A DNA stretch of 34,351 bases from Richelia sp. CSU_2_1 (GTDB lineage: Bacteria; Cyanobacteriota; Cyanobacteriia; Cyanobacteriales; Microcoleaceae): assembly GCA_012034575.1 (NCBI GenBank), contig JAAUPF010000065.1, positions 1 through 34,351 of the forward strand, read 5' to 3'. The notes beneath the pieces are model-generated. The model searched no databases, was not told where the DNA came from, and saw only the letters and a list, made by a program, of their open reading frames with translations. This document shows positions 24,102-31,073 of the stretch, one piece after another. Both the position numbers and the translations under genes were made by a program. The stretch's first letter is position 1, and each line of letters begins with the position of its first letter.

Positions 24102-24482
24102 TTAGATCCCTTTGTTAGAACGGGTAAATTCAGGTAAAACTTCTTTGTTTTCTACAGACAACATCGATGATGCGCGCACCGCCTGCAGCACGGTTGAATT
24201 TTCGACACCTGGTTTAGCATCGGATTGACCTTCGCGAGTTGCCACATCTTGTTTCAGTACACCGACATCAACAAAATCGACCGTGGCGTCTTCTTGACTG
24301 TATTGAGGTAAAACTTCTTTGTTTTCCACAGACAACATTGATGATGCGCGCACCGCGTGCAGCACAGTTGGATTTTCGACGCCCGGTTTAGCATCAGATT
24401 GACCTTCGCGAATTGCCACATTTTGTTTTAGTGCGCCGAAATCAACAAAATCGACTGTTGCATCTACATTATTAGTTTCCAT
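24102..24482 (-). CDS. Protein of two 58-residue repeats
   Basis: 126 residues from the ATG at 24482 (METNNVDATVDFVDFGALKQ), preceded by GGAGGT. The protein is essentially two copies of one unit: DATVDFVD-G-LKQ-VA-REGQ, then SDAKPGVEN-TVL-AVRASS, then MLSVENKEVLP. The DNA repeat is 158 bp (24133-24290 and 24307-24464) with an exact 174-bp period, so the copies arose by tandem duplication. No cysteine, membrane segment or known domain. It lies between the Cys-rich GG-leader gene and the DUF1036 gene. It could be a multi-copy precursor cut by the nearby protease or a structural repeat protein. I do not recognise a family. Confidence 0.75.
   Translation of the reverse strand: METNNVDATVDFVDFGALKQNVAIREGQSDAKPGVENPTVLHAVRASSMLSVENKEVLPQYSQEDATVDFVDVGVLKQDVATREGQSDAKPGVENSTVLQAVRASSMLSVENKEVLPEFTRSNKGI
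24133..24464. repeat. 174-bp period tandem duplication within a gene
   Basis: Two copies of about 158 bp differ at scattered positions, most of them synonymous or conservative. This suggests that the duplication is not very recent and that protein sequence was kept. Confidence 0.85.
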
Positions 24483-24536
24483 TCTTACCTCCGCAGTTGA
24501 TTTTTGTTGGGCATAGCTTACAGATAGATTTTCGCA

Positions 24537-24560
24537 GGGACACGGCAATGCCGTGTCCCA
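24537..24560. repeat. GGGACACGGCAATGCCGTGTCCC palindrome copy
   Basis: A single copy of the dispersed palindrome also found at 6678-6702 and 32764-32830, with arms GGGACACGGCA. It sits between the 58-residue-repeat gene and the Cys-rich gene, as a possible attenuator or a repeat insertion. Confidence 0.75.
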
Positions 24561-24639
24561 ATTTACGCGAGAAATCCTGGCTGATACCCTAGCACTAAGC
24601 CTTGCGTTTATAGTGTAGGTTTTCCGGCGAAAAAGCTAG

Positions 24640-25083
24640 CTACAAGCAGATAATCGTGCCGCTCTTAGAAACACATTTCCATTTCGAGAAAGGAGTCGTT
24701 CGATAACAAGCCTGTGCTTTATAAGTCAGACACTTGCCTTTCAAACACACTTCAATTGATGCCTTCGCTAGCAAGATATTTGCTTGAAGCATCTGGCATT
24801 TATTCAAGCCTATATTGGCGCAGGCTGCCTCAATTCCTGCTAGTTTCAGGCAGACTTTAAAGCCAGCACCAACTTTGTTATAGCAAAGTGCGATCGGTCC
24901 AACGATGTTAAAGCAACCGCCCAGGGCTTCATGCAACTCTAAAGTTGTTGCCATTTGCTCCTCTGTGGTTCCGGTTTCTGCTACTTCCGCAACACCTTCT
25001 TGACTAACTGCGCTAGTTAGTCCCTCCCCATCTAGGAATTCCAGCGGATCGTAGTCGAGTTCTATTAATTCATGATTTGCCAT
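24640..25083 (-). CDS. Cys-rich protein with double-glycine leader (putative secreted peptide precursor)
   Basis: 147 residues with AAGGTGG ahead of the ATG. Residues 1-56 form an acidic leader with no cysteine, ending MATTLELHEALGG. This has E at -8, L at -7, A at -4 and GG at -2/-1 relative to the predicted cut, the layout of double-glycine leaders removed by C39-type transporters. The remaining 91 residues are basic and hydrophobic with ten cysteines (first residue C57; KVCLKLAGIEAACANIGLNK, EVCLKGKCLTYKAQACYRTT), enough for five disulfides. This is the shape of a bacteriocin-like or other ribosomal peptide precursor. No maturation enzyme or C39 transporter is nearby. The function is not known. 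Confidence 0.75.
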   Translation of the reverse strand: MANHELIELDYDPLEFLDGEGLTSAVSQEGVAEVAETGTTEEQMATTLELHEALGGCFNIVGPIALCYNKVGAGFKVCLKLAGIEAACANIGLNKCQMLQANILLAKASIEVCLKGKCLTYKAQACYRTTPFSKWKCVSKSGTIICL

Positions 25084-25237
25084 GATATTGCCACCTTTAT
25101 GTAAGTTTGAGTTGTTAATTAGATACGTCCCTGGAACAGCAAATATGATGATGCTGTTTGCTTTGTGTCTGCTCTAATTCTCTTCAACATAAATTGGCAT
25201 AACAATACGACGATCTGCGTATAGGATCGTGAATAAA

Positions 25238-25996
25238 TCATGAAGACATTGCCAGCAATTCCCCTTTAAACAACCCCAATTTTTCTAGAGCAACCATCAC
25301 AGCAGCCGTCCGGGTTTGTACGCTTAGTTTCTCGTAAAGATGCTCTAGATGTTTTCGCACCGTGCCTTCACTGCAACCGATCGCCTTAGCAATTGAAGCA
25401 TTGCTTTTATCTTTGGCAATCCAGAATAAAACTTCTGCCTCGCGTTTGGTAAGTCCCAGCAATTCCAGGGAAGAAATCGAAAAAGATTGCACTTCTTCTT
25501 CCTCCAATAGCAAGAGATATTGCTCTTTAATGGGAGCGGGAATCAGGCGGACAAGTAACTGTCTGCCTGCTTGCTGAACCTGCAATGGCAAATTATAAGA
25601 TGGAAGATTGCTGTTAAATGTGAGTCGCGCAATCTGAGCGTTGAACCAATCTTGTAAGGATGCTGGCAATGAATAGGGAATGCGGTGTAAAAAATATTGG
25701 TTCAACAGTTCTTCTGCCCGCTGAGTCATGAATTGCACCTGCCCTCCAATCTCAACAACGATCGCTCCTACTCGATCTAAAATTGGCTTGACCAGTGTCT
25801 TAATTAAAGTATCTGTCTCTAAACCGATCCGATCGCTTACGACTTCGAGAGTATAAAGTTTGTCGGAATTTTCGGATGCGTAGCTTTCAGACTCAGCGTT
25901 TGTTGCGGGAAAACGATCGATACTTTGAGATGTCAAAATAACTACGCGCTGATGCCTTTCCTTTGGTAAATTCATGGAAAATATCTCCATTGTCAT
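25238..25996 (-). CDS. LuxR family transcriptional regulator
   Basis: 252 residues. The C-terminal helix-turn-helix (about 183-245) reads LELLGLTKREAEVLFWIAKD then SNASIAKAIGCSEGTVRKHL and LYEKLSVQTRTAAVMVALEK, a canonical GerE/LuxR domain. The N-terminal part, with PILDRVGAIVVEIGGQVQFM and QRAEELLNQYF, looks like a PAS-type sensor with no receiver domain. It is the first of six genes on this strand and so the likely regulator of the block. A long hairpin lies 17-57 bases before its start. Confidence 0.88.
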   Translation of the reverse strand: MTMEIFSMNLPKERHQRVVILTSQSIDRFPATNAESESYASENSDKLYTLEVVSDRIGLETDTLIKTLVKPILDRVGAIVVEIGGQVQFMTQRAEELLNQYFLHRIPYSLPASLQDWFNAQIARLTFNSNLPSYNLPLQVQQAGRQLLVRLIPAPIKEQYLLLLEEEEVQSFSISSLELLGLTKREAEVLFWIAKDKSNASIAKAIGCSEGTVRKHLEHLYEKLSVQTRTAAVMVALEKLGLFKGELLAMSS

Positions 25997-26012
25997 ACAG
26001 AGTGATAATAGC

Positions 26013-26053
26013 GAAATTAAATACCCTTACCTTCTGGGTATCTCGTTAATTTC
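26013..26053 (-). promoter_or_regulatory. Hairpin in the leader of the luxR-type gene
   Basis: GAAATTAA (26013-26020) with ATACCC (26021-26026) pairs with GGGTAT (26036-26041) and TTAATTTC (26046-26053), leaving a nine-base loop and a four-base bulge (CTCG). It could be an operator pair or an RNA leader structure. The rest of 26054-26372 is AT-rich and has no gene. Confidence 0.5.
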
Positions 26054-26280
26054 ACTTCGATCGAGGACTACAAATGTAGAAATGCACTCTGCAATTTTTT
26101 GAGATTCTTTATCTATAATTAATGTTAATTTTCTTGAAATCTCATAAATAATATACAGTCACTAGCTATTAATTACCAGTCACACGATCGAGTGACTTGC
26201 AGGATTTTTTGTATTGTGTTACACTATTGCCTACATAAAATTCTTACATAGAAATAATATTGAAAATAAAACGGGTAGCC

Positions 26281-26345
26281 AGAAACCGGGTTTTTGACAA
26301 AAATTATTCCTTGCCGACAGATTCAGCAAAAAACCCGGTTTCTTG
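26281..26345. repeat. Inverted AGAAACCGGGTTTTT repeat
   Basis: AGAAACCGGGTTTTTGA and AAAAAACCCGGTTTCTT face each other across about 30 bases. This is the best inverted pair of the family also seen at 17165 and 18293. Confidence 0.8.
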
Positions 26346-26372
26346 AGTCTGATGCGTTATTCCAGGCTAACT

Positions 26373-26972
26373 TCAATTACCAGATAAAACCAAGCGCAAC
26401 AAATCATCAACCAATCGATCGCGCTCCATAGGAATAATATCTTTACCGTGCATCATCTCCCCCATTAACTGGAAATATACCAGCGAACCGATAAAAATTC
26501 GCGCCGTTGCTTCCGGATCGGGCAATTTTAACTCCTCGCGCGATGCTAAATACTCCGTGAGTCTCTCGATTCCCGGTTTAGTTAAGTTTTTCACAAAAGC
26601 CTGCGCTAACTGCGGAAAACGCCCCGACTCCGCAATTACTAACCTCACAAAAGTCAAAAATTCTGGGTTCTTCGTGGCCTTATCCAATATCGTGTCAGCA
26701 ACTAATCGCAGCGCTACAGTTGGCTCTTCATCTACTACTGTAAAATAAACTTGTTCGCACGCCAGCCCCTGCACTAAGGCCGCGAACAATCCTTCTTTAT
26801 CTGCAAAATAACTGTACACCGTGGCTTTAGAAACTCCCCCCCGCTTCGCTATTTTATCCATACTCGTCCCTGCGTAGCCGTTGGTCAAAAATTCTTCCAT
26901 TGCGCCTTGCAAGATTTGCCGGCACTTGTCGCCTGCTGCTGTGTCTGGTTCGATCGCTCTTGTCTTTGCCAT
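26373..26972 (-). CDS. TetR family transcriptional regulator
   Basis: 199 residues. The DNA-binding domain is GDKCRQILQGAMEEFLTNGY, AGTSMDKIAKRGGVSKATVY and SYFADKEGLFAALVQ. The C-terminal half (TILDKATKNPEFLTFVRLVI AESGRFPQLAQAFV) is of the AefR-like type found next to efflux pumps. It is transcribed away from the devB-like gene, and the gap holds two operator-like palindromes. It probably represses the export genes and itself until an exported compound binds. Confidence 0.92.
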   Translation of the reverse strand: MAKTRAIEPDTAAGDKCRQILQGAMEEFLTNGYAGTSMDKIAKRGGVSKATVYSYFADKEGLFAALVQGLACEQVYFTVVDEEPTVALRLVADTILDKATKNPEFLTFVRLVIAESGRFPQLAQAFVKNLTKPGIERLTEYLASREELKLPDPEATARIFIGSLVYFQLMGEMMHGKDIIPMERDRLVDDLLRLVLSGN

Positions 26973-27002
26973 TGCTATTTTCGGTAATTTTGGTTTGACC
27001 TC

Positions 27003-27059
27003 TTGACACGATTATACTGAACGGTTTAGTATTTAAGTACAGAACTAAACCGTTTAGTT
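27003..27059. promoter_or_regulatory. Divergent promoter region with two TetR-type operators
   Basis: Operator 2 is AACTAAAC-C-GTTTAGTT (27043-27059), with perfect 8-bp arms. Operator 1 is ACTGAAC-G-GTTTAGT (27016-27030) with one mismatch; the centres are 28 bp apart. Rightward, TTGACA (27003-27008) and TAGTAT (27027-27032) form a promoter with 18-base spacing. Leftward, TATAAT on the minus strand (27011-27016) may serve the tetR gene. Operator 1 overlaps both promoters. Confidence 0.8.
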
Positions 27060-27098
27060 TACAATCCACACTGCAATCCACACATAGAGGTGCGTGTC

Positions 27099-28517
27099 AT
27101 GGTACACCGATCGACTGCCGAAAACCCATCCTCCAAGCTACCTTCAGCCAAGCAACTCTCAATCGCAGCAGCAGTAGCGATTCTAGCTGCGGTTGGAGTA
27201 ACGGGTTACAAAGCGTGGCAATCCAGTCAACCCGATCCCAATGCAGCAATCGCAGCCGCCGAAGCCACCGCCTCGCAACTAACCACAGTGACATCCTTGG
27301 GCAGACTGGAGCCCGAAGGAGAAGTGATCGAAGTTTCCGCATCCGGCGCAGCAGAAGGCAACAGGATCGATCGACTGTTAGTCAAAGAAGGAGATACAGT
27401 TAAAACAGGACAACCGATCGCAATTTTAGACAGTCACGATCGACTCTCAGCAGCTCTCGATCGAGCAACGGACCAAGTGCGCGTCGCCGAAGCCAACCTT
27501 GCCAAAGTAAAAGCCGGAGCCAAAAGCGGCGAAATCCAAGCGCAAAAAGCTACAATTGCCCGTTTAGAGGCCGATCGCAGCAACGAGATTGCAGCACAAC
27601 AGGCGATATTAGCGCGTTTGGAAGTCGATCGCAGCACGGAAATGCAGGCGCAACAAGCCACAATTGCGCGTTTAGCAGCCGAAAAACAAGGAGAAATTCA
27701 AACCCAAGAAGCAGCAATCGCCCGCCTAGAAGCCGAACTCCGCAACGCCCAAAGCGAATACCAACGTCACGCACAACTGTATAAAGAAGGCGCAATTTCC
27801 GCCTCAGTTAGCGATAGCAAAAAACTCGCCGCCGACACCGCCCAACAGCGACTCAACGAAGGCCGAGCCCAACTGAATCAAATCCGCCAATCCCGCCTGC
27901 AACAAATTAACGAAGCCCAGGCAAAATTAAATCAAATCGATCGATCGCGCCTGCAACAAATTAACGAAGCCCAAGCCAAACTCAGTCAAATCGAACAATC
28001 CCGCCTGCAGCAAATCGACGAAGCTACAGCCACTCTCGATCGAATCGCCGAAGTGCGCCCCGTTGACGTGCAAGCAGCAGCAGCCGAAGTTAATTCTGCT
28101 ACTTCAGCAGTTAAAGAAGCTAAAGCTAATTTGGACTTAGCATTCATTCGCGCGCCCAAAGACGCCCAAGTCTTAAAAATTCACGCCTATGCGGGGGAAA
28201 AAGTAGGAAATGACGGCATTGTCGAACTCGGACAAACTAGCAGGATGCTAGCTGTTGCCGAAATCTATGAAAGCGATGTTAGCAAAGTACGCATCGGCCA
28301 GCAGGCAACAATTACCAGCGATGTTTTCGCCGGAGAATTGCACGGAAAAGTAGAACATATTGGCTTGCAAGTGCAGCGGCAAAATATAGTTAATACCGAT
28401 CCTTCTGCAAATATTGATGCTCGAATTATTGAAGTTAAAGTGCGTTTGGATGAAGCTTCCAGTAAGAAAGTAGCGGGATTGACGAACTTGCAAGTTAAGG
28501 TGGCGATCGGGAATTAG
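27099..28517 (+). CDS. HlyD/DevB-like membrane fusion protein of an ABC exporter
   Basis: 472 residues from the ATG at 27099 (AGAGG eight bases before); a GTG at 27090 would add three residues. A membrane segment SIAAAVAILAAVGVTGYKAW (21-40) is followed by one half of the lipoyl-like domain (VIEVSASGAAEGNRIDRLLV), a long alpha-hairpin (about 120-345), the second half and a beta-barrel end. The hairpin has 18-residue repeats in both arms (151-214 and 261-314). It would connect the inner-membrane DevC/DevA complex with an outer-membrane TolC channel. It is the first gene of a devBCA-type operon. In heterocystous strains DevBCA exports glycolipid; here the substrate is unknown. Confidence 0.92.
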   Translation: MVHRSTAENPSSKLPSAKQLSIAAAVAILAAVGVTGYKAWQSSQPDPNAAIAAAEATASQLTTVTSLGRLEPEGEVIEVSASGAAEGNRIDRLLVKEGDTVKTGQPIAILDSHDRLSAALDRATDQVRVAEANLAKVKAGAKSGEIQAQKATIARLEADRSNEIAAQQAILARLEVDRSTEMQAQQATIARLAAEKQGEIQTQEAAIARLEAELRNAQSEYQRHAQLYKEGAISASVSDSKKLAADTAQQRLNEGRAQLNQIRQSRLQQINEAQAKLNQIDRSRLQQINEAQAKLSQIEQSRLQQIDEATATLDRIAEVRPVDVQAAAAEVNSATSAVKEAKANLDLAFIRAPKDAQVLKIHAYAGEKVGNDGIVELGQTSRMLAVAEIYESDVSKVRIGQQATITSDVFAGELHGKVEHIGLQVQRQNIVNTDPSANIDARIIEVKVRLDEASSKKVAGLTNLQVKVAIGN

Positions 28518-28640
28518 TTGAGAGTTGAGAGTTGAGAGTTGATAGTTGACAGTTGACAGTTGACAGTTATTTTCCCGATTACCAGTTACCAATTACCAAT
28601 TACCAATTACCCATTACCATTACCAATTACCAATCTAAAA
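28512..28640. repeat. GTTGAGA/GTTGACA and ATTACCA heptamer arrays
   Basis: STRR heptamers begin at the stop codon of the devB-like gene, and from about 28576 change to tandem ATTACCA heptamers. The whole gap to the devC-like gene is heptamer repeat, so a spacer in an operon is made of repeat DNA. Confidence 0.85.
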
Positions 28641-28644
28641 TCCT

Positions 28645-29829
28645 ATGCTTGGCTTAATTAAACCACTACAACAATTAGTTCGCCGAACTCCCCTCGGATA
28701 TTTGCAACTGAGTCACGATAAAGGACGGATGCTCGTAGCAGTGGCAGGAATTGCTTTTGCTGACGTGTTGATGTTCATGCAATTGGGATTTCAAAACGCG
28801 CTTTACAGCAGCAATACACGCCTGCACCAAACTTTGGAAACCGACTTAGTTGTCATTAGCCCCCAAGCTCGAAATTTAATTAATTTGTCATCCTTTCCCC
28901 GGCGCAGGCTGTATCAAGCAATGAACGTACCGGGCGTGAAAAATGCCGAACCGCTTTACGTAAAAACTGCCAACTGGAAAAATCCCGATACTCGGAAAGA
29001 TACCGCAATTATGGTAGTGGGTTTCAATCCCGATCGCCCTGCATTTAACTTACCGGAAGTCAATCAAAATTTGCAGGCGATTAAATTGCCAGATACGGTA
29101 TTATTCGATCGAGCCGCTAGAGGAGATTACAAACAGTCGATCGCCCAAATCGATGCAGGAAAACCAGTTAAAACAGAGATCGAAAAACGCACTATTACTG
29201 TCAGCGGTTTGTTTACAGTTGGAGCATCTTTTGCCGCCGACGGCATTTTGATGACGAGCGATCAAAATTACTTGCGACTGTTTGCCAGACAAAATTCTGG
29301 CAGCGTTAACGCCGGGTTAATTGAATTGCAATCGGGTGCCGATCCGGTACAAACTCAACAAGTTTTAAAAGCATACTTGCCGACAGATGTCAAGGTATTA
29401 ACTAAACAAGAATTTATCCAATTTGAGAAAGATTACTGGGCAAAAAATACCGCGATCGGCTTTGTATTTAACCTAGGCGTAGCGATGGGTTTTGTAGTCG
29501 GAGTAATTATAGTTTATCAAGTGCTGTCAACTGATGTTAGCGACCACATGGCAGAATACGCTACTTTCAAAGCAATGGGCTATCGCAATGCTTATTTGCT
29601 AGGAATTGTGTTTGAAGAAGCGCTAATTTTATCAATTCTCGGTTTTCTTCCCGGCGTCGGAGTATCTGTAGGATTGTACGCTTTAACCCGCAACGCTACA
29701 AATTTGCCGATGTACATGACTTTAGCTAGGGCAACTGCCGTATTAATTATGACGATGATTATGTGCGTAATTTCAGGTTCGATCGCCACTCGCAAATTGC
29801 AAGCAGCCGATCCGGCAGATATCTTTTAA
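28645..29829 (+). CDS. DevC-like ABC exporter permease
   Basis: 394 residues. GRMLVAVAGIAFADVLMFMQ LGFQNALYSS is the first membrane helix of the DevC/FtsX-like permease, followed by a large periplasmic domain (about 50-270) and three C-terminal helices: FVFNLGVAMGFVVGVIIVYQ, LSILGFLPGVGVSVGLYALT, ATAVLIMTMIMCVISGSIAT. The conserved YATFKAMGYRNAYLLGIVF loop couples to the ATPase. It ends AADPADIF, the typical DevC end. It is co-directional with the devB-like gene 127 bases upstream and the devA-like gene 345 bases downstream. Confidence 0.93.
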   Translation: MLGLIKPLQQLVRRTPLGYLQLSHDKGRMLVAVAGIAFADVLMFMQLGFQNALYSSNTRLHQTLETDLVVISPQARNLINLSSFPRRRLYQAMNVPGVKNAEPLYVKTANWKNPDTRKDTAIMVVGFNPDRPAFNLPEVNQNLQAIKLPDTVLFDRAARGDYKQSIAQIDAGKPVKTEIEKRTITVSGLFTVGASFAADGILMTSDQNYLRLFARQNSGSVNAGLIELQSGADPVQTQQVLKAYLPTDVKVLTKQEFIQFEKDYWAKNTAIGFVFNLGVAMGFVVGVIIVYQVLSTDVSDHMAEYATFKAMGYRNAYLLGIVFEEALILSILGFLPGVGVSVGLYALTRNATNLPMYMTLARATAVLIMTMIMCVISGSIATRKLQAADPADIF

Positions 29830-30174
29830 ACTCGGCGGTTGAAATTTCATATACACGTACAAAAACTCAAAATAATCGGCGGTTAAAACCGCGTCTACAC
29901 GCACAAAGTCGGCCTGCGCCGACTAACAAGAATCGACAAAGCAGATCCGGCAAATATTTTTTAGAATCGGCGGTTGAAACCGCTTCTACACGCACAAAGT
30001 CGGCCTCCGCCGACTAAAAGATCGAAAGAACCCCAACCAGAATTTGGGATAATTTGATTAACATTTTATCCATAACCTATCTCGATAATATCGCCCTCTC
30101 TCTACCCTCTCCCCTCTGCGCTCTCTGCGCCCTCTGCGGTTCATAATTCCATCTCAAACCTCAAAAAATAAACC
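29830..30174. repeat. Three CGGCGGTT/GTCGGCC repeats and a devC-tail copy
   Basis: CGGCGGTTGAAA starts a partial copy at about 29833. Full elements (CGGCGGTT..AACCGC then GCACAAAGTCGGCCTGCGCCGAC) follow at 29877-29924 and 29968-30016. Between the last two, 29938-29964 encodes KADPANIF and a stop, a copy of the devC C-terminus. At 30096-30142 lies a pyrimidine-rich stretch ending GCGCCCTCTGCGGTTC, whose inverted partner is at 33852. No complete gene. Confidence 0.75.
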
Positions 30175-30891
30175 ATGAATTCCACTACTCTCAGCGAAAC
30201 AACTAACAAATTACAAATTGCAGAACCTGTAATTGCCGCCCATAAATTAGACCACTATTTCGGTCAAGGACAACTGAAAAAACAGGTACTTATTGACATC
30301 AACCTCGAAATCAATGCAGGCGAAATCGTAATCATGACCGGACCTTCCGGCTCGGGAAAAACAACGTTATTAACTTTAATTGGCGGACTGCGATCGGGCC
30401 AATCGGGAAGCTTGAAAATTCTCGGTCAAGAAATGTGCAATGCCAGTAACGATCGACTCGTCAAAATACGCCGCAAAATCGGCTATATTTTCCAAGCGCA
30501 CAACTTGCACCGCAGTTTAACGGCCGTGCAAAACGTGCAAATGGGATTGGAAGTTCACGGCAAATTTTCCAGAACAGAAATGCGCGATCGAGCGGCAAAA
30601 ATGCTAGAATTAGTAGGTTTAGAAAAACGCATTAACTATTATCCCGATGACTTGTCTGGCGGACAAAAACAAAGAGTTGCGATCGCCCGTGCTTTAGTCA
30701 GTCACCCGCAAATTGTGTTAGCAGATGAACCGACAGCAGCCCTCGACAGCAAATCCGGCCGCGAAGTAGTGAATTTAATGCAGAAACTTGCCCAAGAACA
30801 AGGCTGTACGATTCTGTTAGTAACTCACGACAATCGGATCTTAGATATTGCCGATCGCATCGTTAATATGGAAGATGGCAAACTAGCTTGA
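30175..30891 (+). CDS. DevA-like ABC exporter ATP-binding protein
   Basis: 238 residues. It has Walker A TGPSGSGKTT, Q-loop IFQAHNLHRSLTAVQNVQMG, signature DLSGGQKQRVAIARALVSHP, Walker B IVLADEPTAALDSKSG and H-loop LLVTHDNRI. IAAHKLDHYFGQGQLKKQVL is the typical DevA N-terminus. It powers the DevC permease. Repeats separate it from devC by 345 bases, so it may depend on read-through. The TGA stop lies in a GTTGATA heptamer array. Confidence 0.93.
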   Translation: MNSTTLSETTNKLQIAEPVIAAHKLDHYFGQGQLKKQVLIDINLEINAGEIVIMTGPSGSGKTTLLTLIGGLRSGQSGSLKILGQEMCNASNDRLVKIRRKIGYIFQAHNLHRSLTAVQNVQMGLEVHGKFSRTEMRDRAAKMLELVGLEKRINYYPDDLSGGQKQRVAIARALVSHPQIVLADEPTAALDSKSGREVVNLMQKLAQEQGCTILLVTHDNRILDIADRIVNMEDGKLA

Positions 30892-31024
30892 TAGTTGACA
30901 GTTGACAGTTGACAGTTGATAATTGATAGTTGACAGTTGATAGTTGACAGTTGACAGTTGATAGTCGATCGAATTTATCTGCGTTTATCTGCGTCAATCC
31001 GCCTCAATCTGCGGTTGCAAGTTG
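30889..31024. repeat. STRR heptamers and inverted copy of the 11.6-kb element
   Basis: GTTGACA/GTTGATA heptamers run from 30889 to about 30965. They are followed by a roughly 50-base element (TTTATCTGCGTTTATCTGCG, CAATCCGCCTCAATCTGCGG) that is the reverse complement of 11603-11658. Confidence 0.85.
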
Positions 31025-31073
31025 GTAGTTTTCAGATTTGACAGCAAGCTTGCTACAGCAATTTAAATTAAAA

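Noticed and set aside
21798..25996. Cyanobactin or lanthipeptide cluster
   Set aside because: There is no PatG-like, YcaO, LanM/LanC or prenyltransferase gene; only the subtilisin is shared with cyanobactin loci.
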